From Echinimonas agarilytica (GTDB lineage: Bacteria; Pseudomonadota; Gammaproteobacteria; Enterobacterales; Neiellaceae): DNA of 64,000 nucleotides. Positions within the stretch are counted from its first letter, which is position 1. Each line of letters begins with the position of its first letter. The notes beneath the pieces were generated by a model, which did no database searches, had not been told where the DNA came from, and saw only the letters and a program-made list of their open reading frames with translations. Positions 35,209 through 43,555 of the stretch are shown piece after piece. The stretch is from NCBI RefSeq assembly GCF_023703465.1, contig NZ_JAMQGP010000001.1, positions 434,001 to 498,000 of the forward strand, read 5' to 3'. Both the position numbers and the translations under genes were made by a program.

Positions 35209-37779
35209 CGGGCATCGTTCGGAATAGTTATATTGCGCCATCAAGTCTGTGAATGATTCGATGGCGCATAATGAATCAAACCAAGGAATACTAAACCATA
35301 TCGGGTGATAGCCCGCTGACAAGGCCTTTTCTACCTCAATTACCGCCGACAAATACTGATGACTTAAGGTATAAACAATCACTGCTGTAAACGCCGTTTC
35401 TGCTGCGTCTGGATTTTCTTTATACATGGTTTGAAGCGTACGAATGGCTTCGTGATGACGATTTTGATGCGCATAAACCTGAGCCTTGAGTTCCAAGCTC
35501 GGTCCGCTTCCTTCATTTTGCAATAAATCCATCACCACATTGTATTCATGCGTTGCGTTTTCGGGCTGATCTTTGAGTTTATAGACGTCAGCTAAATTTA
35601 AGTGCAGCTGTGGCGAGGTGGGCTCAATCTCTATGGCTTTGAGAAGTGCTTGCTCAGCTTGGACGTAATCCTTACGAAGCATGTAGGCCAACGCCAAGTT
35701 ACTATAATCTAGCGATGAATCATCACGTTGTGCAATGGATACTGTGTAGCTTGCAATGGCGGTGTCTATATCGCCACTGAGAAGGGATATATTGGCTAAC
35801 AGCAAGCTGGCGTAATAGTCATGTTCGGTTAACAAAAAAATCTGTTCGATGGTTTCTCGTGACTTGCCAATGTCGCCTAAGTACCAATAGGTGAGTGCAA
35901 CATGGTAAAGATGCTTGCGGCTCAAGCGCAACTCAACGGCATTGAGCTGATGAATGAGTGCTTGTTCTAAGTCGCCTGACGCTGTGGCCAATTCGCCTTT
36001 GACTAATTCAACACGCGCAAAATCTTGGGTTTGTCGTTCAAACACTGCAATGAGCGTGCGCGCTTCATCAAAACGTTCCAGTGTAATGGCGAGTATTGCT
36101 TTGAGATAAATCCGATGTGTAGAGTCGCTTTTAATGCGCTTGAGGCCACCGAGTACATCTGACAGCTGATGCAGGTGCTTGGGGTTGTAGCTTTGATAGT
36201 AAGAGCTTAAGGCAAGCTGTGAATACAAAGAATACAGCGGCTCATAATTGGGGTTGTCGGCAATGAGCAGATCAAGCTCTGCCTGTAAACTCGGGTCTAG
36301 TTTTTTATCAATGGATATCTGCTTGTACAATGATATGTAGTCGAGATAACTCACATCATCAATGGCAGCAAAACTCATATCATTGCTAAACCGTTCACCA
36401 TACAAACTCATCAGCTGTTGGGCGGCGGTATCCATCAAGTTAGTCATATCATCTGAGATAAATGGAAATGAGTGTTGGGCGATGATATTTCGATTGGAGT
36501 CCAGGCGAGATAATTGGGCTTGGCAGTAGCTGCCTTTGCAATCAATTTTAGACCGTATCGCTTCGGTAGCCCCAACTGTTTTTTCAAGAGTTCGGGTCTC
36601 TTTGTCAACCTTCAATAATTCGCTGTGAGGAATGAGTATGATGGAATCTATATTCATCACGGCTTGCTGAAGGCCGTCGCGCAGAGCCAGTCCCGCCATA
36701 TCTGTTTGCTGTTTGGAAGTGCTTATGTCCACTGTAATCTGTGGGTCCAGAACAGCAACATAAATGGGGGCGATCGCGGCTCGAACGCCGAATTGTTGCC
36801 AGCCTAAAATTCCGGTGATTACGATCAGAGCAACCAAGGATGCCATGAGCGGCCATCGGGGGCGCGTACGAGAGGTGCGGACGTTTTGAATATCAATAGG
36901 TTGAGTATCGGCATCGACTTCGAGATTCGATGGAATGGCTTGCAAGACTGCACGTAAATCAGTGACCACTTCATGCGCTGTTTGTGGCCGCATCTCGGGG
37001 TCTTTTTGCAGTAATTTATTGAGCAGTGTATACAAGGATTGCGGGACACACACATCAAGTGGGGCAGGCTGTTTGTGGGCATCATTGACAATTCGTTCCA
37101 CACATTCGCTTGGAGTGCCAGCATGCCCAAATGGGTGCTCTGCGTACAAGAGTTCATAAGCCAGCATGCCAAATGAGAATAAATCACTGCGTACGTCTAC
37201 CGGTTTACCCAATGCTTGTTCGGGGGATACGGCATGATAGCTGCCGTAAGTACACGTCACCGACTCTGTGTTTGGTACCGGTTGTTTCATGGCATCTAGC
37301 GAATAGCTTTGTGAAATACCAAAGTCGGTTATTTTGGCCCAATTATCTTGGTTAATGAGGATGTTGTCGGCTTTTAGATCCTTGTGAACAATGCCCTTGG
37401 CATGCACTGCCTTGAGGCCTGTTGCTATTTCATAAAGCCATTGAATTTTCTGGTTTAGGTTGTTGTTTGATTCGCGCTGAACCTGACGTAGACAGCGGCC
37501 TTCAACATACTCCATGACGAGCCCGTAACCGGTATCGGAGTCAACGATGTCATATAATTGAACCACATGCGGGTGATTTAGCGCGGCCAGTGATTTCGCT
37601 TCATCGTTCACTTGCTTCTTTAACGATGCATCACAAGCCTCATCTCGGATGGTTTTTATTGCGACCTTTCGATTAATGCGAGTATCAAGTGCAAGATACA
37701 CGTCCCCCATACCACCACTGCCGAGGAGACGAAGTACTTGATAATGAGCCAACATCGACCCTTCTACGACCATTGGCAC
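35179..37779 (-). CDS. Hanks-type Ser/Thr protein kinase with TPR extension
   Basis: An 866-residue membrane kinase. The N-terminal kinase domain (about residues 10-280) has the glycine loop LLGSGGMGDVYLA, the ATP Lys42 in VAIK, catalytic Asp134 in HKDLKADN and DFG at 152-154. One membrane helix (WPLMASLVALIVITGILGW, about 310-330) is followed by a mixed domain with a Cys pair (KIDCKGSYCQAQ). A long helical region then looks like tetratricopeptide repeats (SLDYSNLALAYMLRKDYVQAEQALLKAIEI). The GTG start at 37779 overlaps the FHA gene stop by one base; ATG at 37773 is the alternative. Active-site residues appear complete, so it should phosphorylate proteins, probably including the coupled FHA protein. 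Confidence 0.92.
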   Translation of the reverse strand: MPMVVEGSMLAHYQVLRLLGSGGMGDVYLALDTRINRKVAIKTIRDEACDASLKKQVNDEAKSLAALNHPHVVQLYDIVDSDTGYGLVMEYVEGRCLRQVQRESNNNLNQKIQWLYEIATGLKAVHAKGIVHKDLKADNILINQDNWAKITDFGISQSYSLDAMKQPVPNTESVTCTYGSYHAVSPEQALGKPVDVRSDLFSFGMLAYELLYAEHPFGHAGTPSECVERIVNDAHKQPAPLDVCVPQSLYTLLNKLLQKDPEMRPQTAHEVVTDLRAVLQAIPSNLEVDADTQPIDIQNVRTSRTRPRWPLMASLVALIVITGILGWQQFGVRAAIAPIYVAVLDPQITVDISTSKQQTDMAGLALRDGLQQAVMNIDSIILIPHSELLKVDKETRTLEKTVGATEAIRSKIDCKGSYCQAQLSRLDSNRNIIAQHSFPFISDDMTNLMDTAAQQLMSLYGERFSNDMSFAAIDDVSYLDYISLYKQISIDKKLDPSLQAELDLLIADNPNYEPLYSLYSQLALSSYYQSYNPKHLHQLSDVLGGLKRIKSDSTHRIYLKAILAITLERFDEARTLIAVFERQTQDFARVELVKGELATASGDLEQALIHQLNAVELRLSRKHLYHVALTYWYLGDIGKSRETIEQIFLLTEHDYYASLLLANISLLSGDIDTAIASYTVSIAQRDDSSLDYSNLALAYMLRKDYVQAEQALLKAIEIEPTSPQLHLNLADVYKLKDQPENATHEYNVVMDLLQNEGSGPSLELKAQVYAHQNRHHEAIRTLQTMYKENPDAAETAFTAVIVYTLSHQYLSAVIEVEKALSAGYHPIWFSIPWFDSLCAIESFTDLMAQYNYSERCPLDLTTSNTN

Positions 37780-38765
37780 TAGGGAGAAGGGCTCGGACTA
37801 GAGGAAAATAGATATTCTGACTCAACCGAGCCTGCTTTAGTGATTCTGAACTGTGAATCACCCAAACGCAGTCGGCCACCGCGGCGCTGAATCAATTGCG
37901 ACAAGCCTGTCACTGAGCGCAAGCTTTCATTGATTTGTTTACGTGCCCGAAAAATCAAAATATTCAGGTGCGTCACTTCAAGCCCAAGCTCTTGAGCAAG
38001 CTGATCTGCATAAATCCAGCCTTGCTCGCTGTCGGGTAAGCCATTCAGGCGTTGCTCGGCTTTGTGTCGCGCCAGTTGCAGCAAGGCGTAGTGATGAGAG
38101 CGCTCACCAAGTTCAATTAAATGCTCGCCGGTATTAATCGCTAACTGAGTACTTTCTTCATCAGCGCTTAAATTAAATTCAAAGAAGGCATCATGCAGCG
38201 TAGTGCTTTGCGTCATGTTGTCTTGTGTTTGAAGCATAGGGTCGACCACAAACAGGGTCCATGCTAAATCGCCCCATACAATGCGTTGTCCATTTTGATA
38301 TGGCCCTTGTCGTTCAGAACTATCTCCAGCGAGTGGCTCGGCAAACCATTCATTGGTGTCGGGGCACAAGGAAAACACAAATGCCGGATCGTTATTAATG
38401 GTCACTAATGTGTGTGCATCGAGCTGCAATACAGGGGCGTCTGACTCAGGAATCAGCAGATTGCACGGTGGTGATAGGTCTTCCACAATATATTGAGGAC
38501 CATAAGGAGCCGCCATTGAAATGACTTTGCCTTGGCGCAACGGCATGCGTTGATTGAGTTCAACACGATTTGACTCAAGCCATGTTCCGTTGCGGCTGAG
38601 ATCGCGAATCTGCCATTGTTGGCCATTCCATTCAATCACAGCATGAATTTTAGAAATGGATGCTGATTGGATGCAGGTATTCACGCCGTTGGCTTGGCGG
38701 CCAAAAATATGGTGCACATGGAGGTAAATTGTTTCTCCAGTCTGAATATTGCGTATGTGAGCCAT
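37779..38765 (-). CDS. FHA-domain protein with winged-helix C-terminus
   Basis: The start is the ATG at 38765, six bases after an AGGAG site, giving 328 residues. Residues about 1-95 are a forkhead-associated domain (FGRQANGVNTCIQSASISKIHAVI, then IRDLSRNGTWLESNRV) that binds phosphothreonine. The C-terminal third looks like a winged-helix DNA-binding domain (WIYADQLAQELGLEVTHLNILIFRARKQI, then wing RRGGRLRLG). It is translationally coupled to the Ser/Thr kinase gene. A phospho-dependent transcription factor is the natural reading, but its targets cannot be seen here. Confidence 0.88.
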   Translation of the reverse strand: MAHIRNIQTGETIYLHVHHIFGRQANGVNTCIQSASISKIHAVIEWNGQQWQIRDLSRNGTWLESNRVELNQRMPLRQGKVISMAAPYGPQYIVEDLSPPCNLLIPESDAPVLQLDAHTLVTINNDPAFVFSLCPDTNEWFAEPLAGDSSERQGPYQNGQRIVWGDLAWTLFVVDPMLQTQDNMTQSTTLHDAFFEFNLSADEESTQLAINTGEHLIELGERSHHYALLQLARHKAEQRLNGLPDSEQGWIYADQLAQELGLEVTHLNILIFRARKQINESLRSVTGLSQLIQRRGGRLRLGDSQFRITKAGSVESEYLFSSSPSPSP

Positions 38766-39058
38766 TTCAGTCTCCTGAGACACTTAAAAGTCGATTTAAG
38801 TAGCCTACTCAAATGTAGTGACTACTATGAGGCCTGTAAATAAAATGTAAATGGCTAAAGAAGCAATTCTATTAAGAAGAGCCTGATAACCGAATAATCC
38901 ATGTCATTTTTCAATGAATTCCTATGCATTACTCAAATGCTAATACATCACTGTCATAATTTATTTACAATTGATTGTTTGCATCCACTAACACTGTTGT
39001 TTAGCATCTGCATCCTATATTCAGTAGATAAGTTAGATGACTCTCACAGTTTAAATCA

Positions 39059-39346
39059 ATGACACGCTATTACGGACTCTTCATCGGCTTTGTGCTCGGC
39101 GCACTGCTCGCACTGCAAATTGCAGCGAGCTGGCATAGTGCTGCGCATTTGTCGGAGGCCGATAGCGCAACGCATCATTGTACCCTGTGCTTGGTGAAGT
39201 CGTCGGTAGCAACGCCCACATCGTTGCTTGTTATTTTAATTCCACTACTGTCTCTTGGCTTTTGTACGCGCACATTTGTTTGCCTGCGCTTCATTCTCTC
39301 TATCTCTGAGCCAGGCCATTGTCGTGGCCCACCTTCCATCGTTTAA
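39059..39346 (+). CDS. small Cys/His-containing membrane protein (DUF2946-like)
   Basis: A 95-residue protein. An N-terminal hydrophobic helix (YYGLFIGFVLGALLALQIA) is followed by a short segment with HSAAH...THHCTLC, reminiscent of the small DUF2946-type proteins found beside metal-transport genes. A second hydrophobic helix (LLVILIPLLSLGFC) follows. The His/Cys set could bind a metal ion. It heads a co-directional cluster with a His-rich porin and zinc-type ABC proteins, which supports a metal role. Its function is unknown. Confidence 0.6.
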   Translation: MTRYYGLFIGFVLGALLALQIAASWHSAAHLSEADSATHHCTLCLVKSSVATPTSLLVILIPLLSLGFCTRTFVCLRFILSISEPGHCRGPPSIV

Positions 39347-39429
39347 TCATCCATATTATTACATATCTATTTTTTACTAGTTGTTCACAGCAGCCGCTTT
39401 GAGCTGTTGTGCTATTGGAGATTTAAACC

Positions 39430-40662
39430 ATGTTGAAGCGTATTAGCGCTATGGTGGCATTGGCTTTGGCCGCGCCTGTACAAGCACAAACTGAAACCCC
39501 TGCATTTGCAGGACTGAACATTAGCGCTATTTTGAATGGTGGTTTCACCTCGCGTGACCACGATTTTGAGGGCATTGGAGGATTACCGATTGATGGTGAT
39601 CATTCTGCGGGGCCAGAAGATGGCTTTTGGTTGGATCACACCGAATTGGCTGTTTCTGGCAACGTTGATGACATGTTTTACGGCAAGGTCACCACGGTAT
39701 TGGAAGAGCATGATGGCTCAACCGAAGTTGAGCTTGAAGAAGCCTTTGTGCAAACCCTAGCAATGCCAGCGGGCTTTAGCATCCGTGCGGGTCGATTCCT
39801 TTCAAATGTAGGCTACCTAAATAGTAAGCATGCTCATACGGATTACTTTGCAGACCGCCCGATTGCTTACCGTGGCACATTAGGGACTCACTATTTTGAT
39901 GATGGCGTTCGTTTGAACTGGATTGCGCCAACCGATATGTACCTAGAGTTAGGTGCAGAAGTGTTTAAAGGAGGGCAGTTCCCTGCATCATCTGGTGATA
40001 CGGTCGGCAGCTCTGTGGTCTATACCAAGTTAGGCGATGACATTAACGATAGCTTGAGCTGGCAAGCAGGTTTGAGTTGGCTAAGAACTGACAACGACCC
40101 TGATCACTGCAGCTCTCATAGCCATGATGATCATGACGACCACGAAGGCGAGGACCACGAAGGTGAGGACCACGAAGGCGAAGAGCACGACCATGAAGAA
40201 CATGGTGGTCCAGGTTTCTGTGAATTCAAAGGCGAGAAAGATTTCTACGTTGCCGACTTCGTCATGAAATGGGCACCGGGTGGAAACTACAAATACCAGC
40301 ACCTAACGTGGCAGTCTGAAGTGATTCGCGTGGAAGAAGACGGTGATGTATTCCACGAAGATGAAGACGAGTGGGATGAATTTTCTGCTGACAACACGGC
40401 TTGGTACTCGTCACTTGTGTATCAATGGTCACCAAATTGGTCTGCGGGTGTGCGTTATAGCCAAATTAAAGTTGATAACGCTTATGACGACGAAGGCTTT
40501 AAACCTAAAGCTTACGACGCAATGTTGCAGTATCAGTTCTCGCATTTCTCGACATTACGTGTTCAATACACTCGAGATGAGAGCATGGAAGACCTAGACG
40601 ACAATGTATTTACGCTTCAATACACAATGGCGATAGGAGATCATGGCGCGCATGCATTCTAA
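39430..40662 (+). CDS. outer-membrane porin with His-rich loop, probable zinc uptake
   Basis: A 410-residue exported beta-barrel protein with a signal peptide ending at VQAQ. A strongly acidic His-rich insertion lies at about residues 225-260 (HSHDDHDDHEGEDHEGED and onward), flanked by cysteines. The strand pattern elsewhere (AGLNISAILNGGF, FSIRAGRFLSNVGYLN, SAGVRYSQIKVD) is that of a 16-strand-type porin. There is no TonB box. The insertion suggests an extracellular metal-capturing loop, probably for zinc, given the downstream ZnuA-like protein. Its stop lies 20 bp inside the next gene. Copper or nickel cannot be excluded. Confidence 0.75.
   Translation: MLKRISAMVALALAAPVQAQTETPAFAGLNISAILNGGFTSRDHDFEGIGGLPIDGDHSAGPEDGFWLDHTELAVSGNVDDMFYGKVTTVLEEHDGSTEVELEEAFVQTLAMPAGFSIRAGRFLSNVGYLNSKHAHTDYFADRPIAYRGTLGTHYFDDGVRLNWIAPTDMYLELGAEVFKGGQFPASSGDTVGSSVVYTKLGDDINDSLSWQAGLSWLRTDNDPDHCSSHSHDDHDDHEGEDHEGEDHEGEEHDHEEHGGPGFCEFKGEKDFYVADFVMKWAPGGNYKYQHLTWQSEVIRVEEDGDVFHEDEDEWDEFSADNTAWYSSLVYQWSPNWSAGVRYSQIKVDNAYDDEGFKPKAYDAMLQYQFSHFSTLRVQYTRDESMEDLDDNVFTLQYTMAIGDHGAHAF
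40138..40182 (+). repeat. three tandem 15-bp repeats in the porin gene
   Basis: The unit GACCACGAAGGCGAG occurs three times in a row with one or two changes, encoding repeated DHEGE. It forms the core of the His-rich loop and could vary in copy number between strains. Confidence 0.85.
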
Positions 40663-41566
40663 ATTCGTAGGGGCCGCAATTGCGGCCCTATTCAGTGTTG
40701 CGAGCCCTCAAGCAATGGCATTAAATGTGTTTGCTTGTGAGCCCGAGTGGGCGTCTTTGGTCAAAGAAATTGCCCCTGACGCTACGCTCTACAGCGCAAC
40801 GACTGCATATCAAGATGCACACTTTGTTCAGGCTCGTCCAAGTCTTATTGCAAAGCTTCGACGCGCTGACATGTTTGTGTGTAGTGGTTCTGAATTGGAG
40901 ATTGGCTGGTTACCGGCGCTGCAAATGAAGGCTAACAATGCTAACGTTCGCAACGGGCAACTCGGTGCATTTTATGCGGCTGAACAAGTGGAACGCTTAG
41001 ATGTGCTAGAAAATGTCGACCGCTCAATGGGAGATGTTCACGCAAGTGGTAATCCGCATGTGCATTGGTCTCCTGATCGAATGGTCGTCATTGCTGAAAA
41101 ACTCACTGAACGTATAGCTCAAATTGACCCGAGCAATTCAGATGCGTATTTCAGTCGCCTGGCTGACTTCCAACAACGTTGGTTGGTGCACATTGAGTCA
41201 TTGCAAGCCAAAGCCAAGCCGCTGAAGCAATTAAAGGTGGTTGCTTATCATAGTAGCTACCGATATTTGTTTGATTGGTTGGGGGTCACTCAAGTGGGTG
41301 ATTTAGAGCCTAAGCCAGGGTTACCTCCTACAAGTAGCCATTTGGCGTCACTGGTTAGTCTTAAAAACTCGAACGATTACCAACTCGTTATTTATGCTGA
41401 TTACCAAGACAGCAAAGGCGCGAATTGGCTGTCGGCTAAGGTAGACGTTCCGAATCTGCAAATGGTGTACAGCGTTGATCCGGAAAAACCTCAACAAGCT
41501 GATTTGTTCCGCTTGTATGAAACGGCTATCGATCAATTGCTCACCGAGGCAGGTTTACCTAAATGA
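40643..41566 (+). CDS. znuA: zinc/manganese-type ABC substrate-binding protein (ZnuA-like)
   Basis: A 307-residue periplasmic protein of the cluster A-I metal-binding family (signal peptide ending near QAMA). Likely metal ligands are His in YQDAHFVQARPS, His in GNPHVHWSPD and His in KVVAYHSSYRYLFDWLG. The long His-rich loop of E. coli ZnuA is absent; a comparable stretch is in the porin upstream instead. The ATG at 40643 lies within the porin's last codons, with AGGAG close upstream. It passes metal to the permease encoded next. Zinc is likely but not proven. Confidence 0.85.
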   Translation: MARMHSKFVGAAIAALFSVASPQAMALNVFACEPEWASLVKEIAPDATLYSATTAYQDAHFVQARPSLIAKLRRADMFVCSGSELEIGWLPALQMKANNANVRNGQLGAFYAAEQVERLDVLENVDRSMGDVHASGNPHVHWSPDRMVVIAEKLTERIAQIDPSNSDAYFSRLADFQQRWLVHIESLQAKAKPLKQLKVVAYHSSYRYLFDWLGVTQVGDLEPKPGLPPTSSHLASLVSLKNSNDYQLVIYADYQDSKGANWLSAKVDVPNLQMVYSVDPEKPQQADLFRLYETAIDQLLTEAGLPK

Positions 41567-42336
41567 TGGAGTTGATTCCTATCTTACTACCGGCCTTTGT
41601 GGCCGGTTTATTGGTGCTAAGTACCCACATTCCCTTGGGGTATCAGGTACTCAAGCGAGGGATCATTTTTATCGATTTGGCGATCGCTCAAGTGGCCGCT
41701 TTGGGCATAGTGATGGCTCACCAGTTCCATTTTGAAGGTCTATTCACCGGTGCAGAATATATTGTATCGGGAGTGTTCGCTGTTGCGGCGGGAACCTTGT
41801 TGGCGTTGTTGGAAAAGCGGGTTCATCATGAGCTCGAAGCTGTTATTGGGTGTTGCTATGTGTTGGCAGCCACAGCTGGGTTGTTGGTGTTGGCACATGA
41901 TCCTCACGGCGGGGAGTTACTGAAACAAACTCTGTCGGGCTCAATTCTATGGGTCACTTGGGACACTTTGTTGTGGCATGGTTTGGTTGTGTCAGCGGTA
42001 TTGCTCACGATGTTGTTAAAGCCGAATGTGCTTAAAGGCGTTTGGTTTTATGCATTGTTTGCCATTGCGATTACCAGTGCGGTTGAGCTTGTGGGCGTGT
42101 ATTTGGTATTTGCTAGTTTGATCATGGTGCCGTTGGCAACCCAAGCGATGAAGGCAGGCTCTAAACGCTTGTTTACAGCCTATGGTTTAAGTGCCTTGGC
42201 TTATGCCCTTGGCCTAACGGCCTCTGCCTATTGGGACTTACCCAGTGGAGCAACCTTAGTTTGGTGTTTGGCTTTAATTGCACTGTGCGCGGTCTTGGGT
42301 GGTTTGACTCAACCTGCGAAAGACAAACCGGCATAA
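41563..42336 (+). CDS. znuB: metal ABC transporter permease (ZnuB-like)
   Basis: A 257-residue inner-membrane permease of the ABC-3 family with about eight hydrophobic segments. LKRGIIFIDLAIAQVAALGI is the characteristic coupling region, and SAVELVGVYLVFASLIMVPLATQA the other. It overlaps the binding-protein gene by four bases (ATGA). No ATPase gene is adjacent: the next gene is on the other strand. The system must borrow an ATPase from elsewhere or is incomplete. A hairpin follows the stop. Confidence 0.85.
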   Translation: MMELIPILLPAFVAGLLVLSTHIPLGYQVLKRGIIFIDLAIAQVAALGIVMAHQFHFEGLFTGAEYIVSGVFAVAAGTLLALLEKRVHHELEAVIGCCYVLAATAGLLVLAHDPHGGELLKQTLSGSILWVTWDTLLWHGLVVSAVLLTMLLKPNVLKGVWFYALFAIAITSAVELVGVYLVFASLIMVPLATQAMKAGSKRLFTAYGLSALAYALGLTASAYWDLPSGATLVWCLALIALCAVLGGLTQPAKDKPA

Positions 42337-42349
42337 TCCCCGTGGTTGA

Positions 42350-42373
42350 TGAGGCCTTCAATCGGAGGCCTCA
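42350..42373. terminator. hairpin between znuB-like and convergent gene
   Basis: An 8-bp perfect stem TGAGGCCT / AGGCCTCA with an 8-nt loop lies between convergent genes. No strong T-tract follows. Confidence 0.55.
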
Positions 42374-42793
42374 ATTTAAGTCTTTAATAATGCCTGTCAC
42401 AGCCATACGAGTTTGCTTAATGTGAGCTGAAAGTACCTCATTGCTTTGTCGGCTGGTGATTAGAGTAGGCCAATGCTGCTGCCATTGTTGGGTTAAATCT
42501 TGAGTATGTTCAAGTATGGGGGTGGGCAGCAACAAACTGAAATCTTGAATCAGCAATACGTGATTCCAACCTTTGATATTCAGGTCTTCTGGCGGCATCT
42601 CACTAAAGTGGCTTTGATCAACCAGTTGCTGCAACGCGCCCAATTCTCGTAATACCTCAAAACATGCATCACGTGTGGTCCGATTGGTTTCTGTGATATT
42701 GCTTTGCCAGATACTGGTGATCAGTGCGGCAGTAGCGATCATCACACTCACGACGCCTACCCACTGCTTTTTTACATCACCGATTAAGCTCAT
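42371..42793 (-). CDS. hypothetical single-pass membrane protein, 140 residues
   Basis: A short protein with one N-terminal membrane helix (WVGVVSVMIATAALITSIW, about residues 11-29). A soluble helical part follows, containing RDACFEVLRELGALQQLVDQ and LTQQWQQHWPTLI. No family recognised. It follows a glycerophosphodiesterase gene by 12 bp in the same direction and is probably co-transcribed with it. Confidence 0.7.
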   Translation of the reverse strand: MSLIGDVKKQWVGVVSVMIATAALITSIWQSNITETNRTTRDACFEVLRELGALQQLVDQSHFSEMPPEDLNIKGWNHVLLIQDFSLLLPTPILEHTQDLTQQWQQHWPTLITSRQSNEVLSAHIKQTRMAVTGIIKDLN

Positions 42794-42805
42794 TCAGCAC
42801 TCCAA

Positions 42806-43531
42806 TTACTTGATTGATATCGACGCGCTGCATTGCCTAGCCTGCTGCAAGTAGCCAATCGCACGGGCCGGAAAATTAGAAAAAATACCATCGACCTTCA
42901 TTTCAGCAAGGTGCGCGATATCATCCACTTCATCTACCGTATAAACGCGAACCTGAAGACCACGTTGGTGGGCATCGTTGACTAGCTCTTCGTCAAGACA
43001 CGAAAGATCCATATGCAGCGCCGAACAGCCGATGCGCTCGGCAAAGCAAGCTAAGTCCAGTGGTACGCTGGCGGTTAACCCCGCGTATTGAAATTGTGGC
43101 CAATGCTGTTTGAGTTGGGCCAGTAATCGGTGATGAAAACTAGAGATAATAAGCTGCTGAGGGTCAAATTGGAGTTGTTGGCAGGCAAACGCCAACGTTG
43201 TTAGCGCAGGGCCTGCGACTTCTTTGTGCTTGAGCTCAACATTTAAGCAGCACCGGCCTTGAATGCAGTTCAGTACTTCGAGCAATGTTGGAATTTGCTG
43301 GCCTGGGCCTACGCTTAATGCTCTGAGTCTGTCAAAGCTTAAATCTTGGAGCCGACCATAGCCGTTGGTGGTACGGTGCAACCATCGGTCATGAAACACC
43401 ATGACTTGGCCGTCAGCGAGCTGTACGTCAATTTCAATGCCGTCGGCACCAAATTCAATCGCGCGCTCAATAGCGATCAGCGTATTTTCAGGATGATCGC
43501 CACTGGCCCCTCGATGGGCAAATATTTCCAT
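42806..43531 (-). CDS. ugpQ: cytoplasmic glycerophosphodiester phosphodiesterase
   Basis: A 241-residue GDPD-family enzyme. The catalytic blocks IFAHRGASGDHPENT (His and Arg), GADGIEIDVQLADGQVMVFHD (Glu, Asp and the second His) and the later LNVELKHKE are intact. It hydrolyses glycerophosphodiesters to glycerol-3-phosphate and an alcohol. It lacks a signal peptide, matching the cytoplasmic UgpQ form rather than GlpQ. It lies 24 bp after a DASS transporter gene on the same strand. Confidence 0.92.
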   Translation of the reverse strand: MEIFAHRGASGDHPENTLIAIERAIEFGADGIEIDVQLADGQVMVFHDRWLHRTTNGYGRLQDLSFDRLRALSVGPGQQIPTLLEVLNCIQGRCCLNVELKHKEVAGPALTTLAFACQQLQFDPQQLIISSFHHRLLAQLKQHWPQFQYAGLTASVPLDLACFAERIGCSALHMDLSCLDEELVNDAHQRGLQVRVYTVDEVDDIAHLAEMKVDGIFSNFPARAIGYLQQARQCSASISIK

Positions 43532-43555
43532 CTGCGTTGACTCATGTTGCTATCT

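Noticed and set aside
37779-38765. Kinase/FHA pair as part of a type VI secretion system
   Set aside because: No tss genes are present within the window on either side. Flanks are a hypothetical gene, a two-component system and metal uptake genes.
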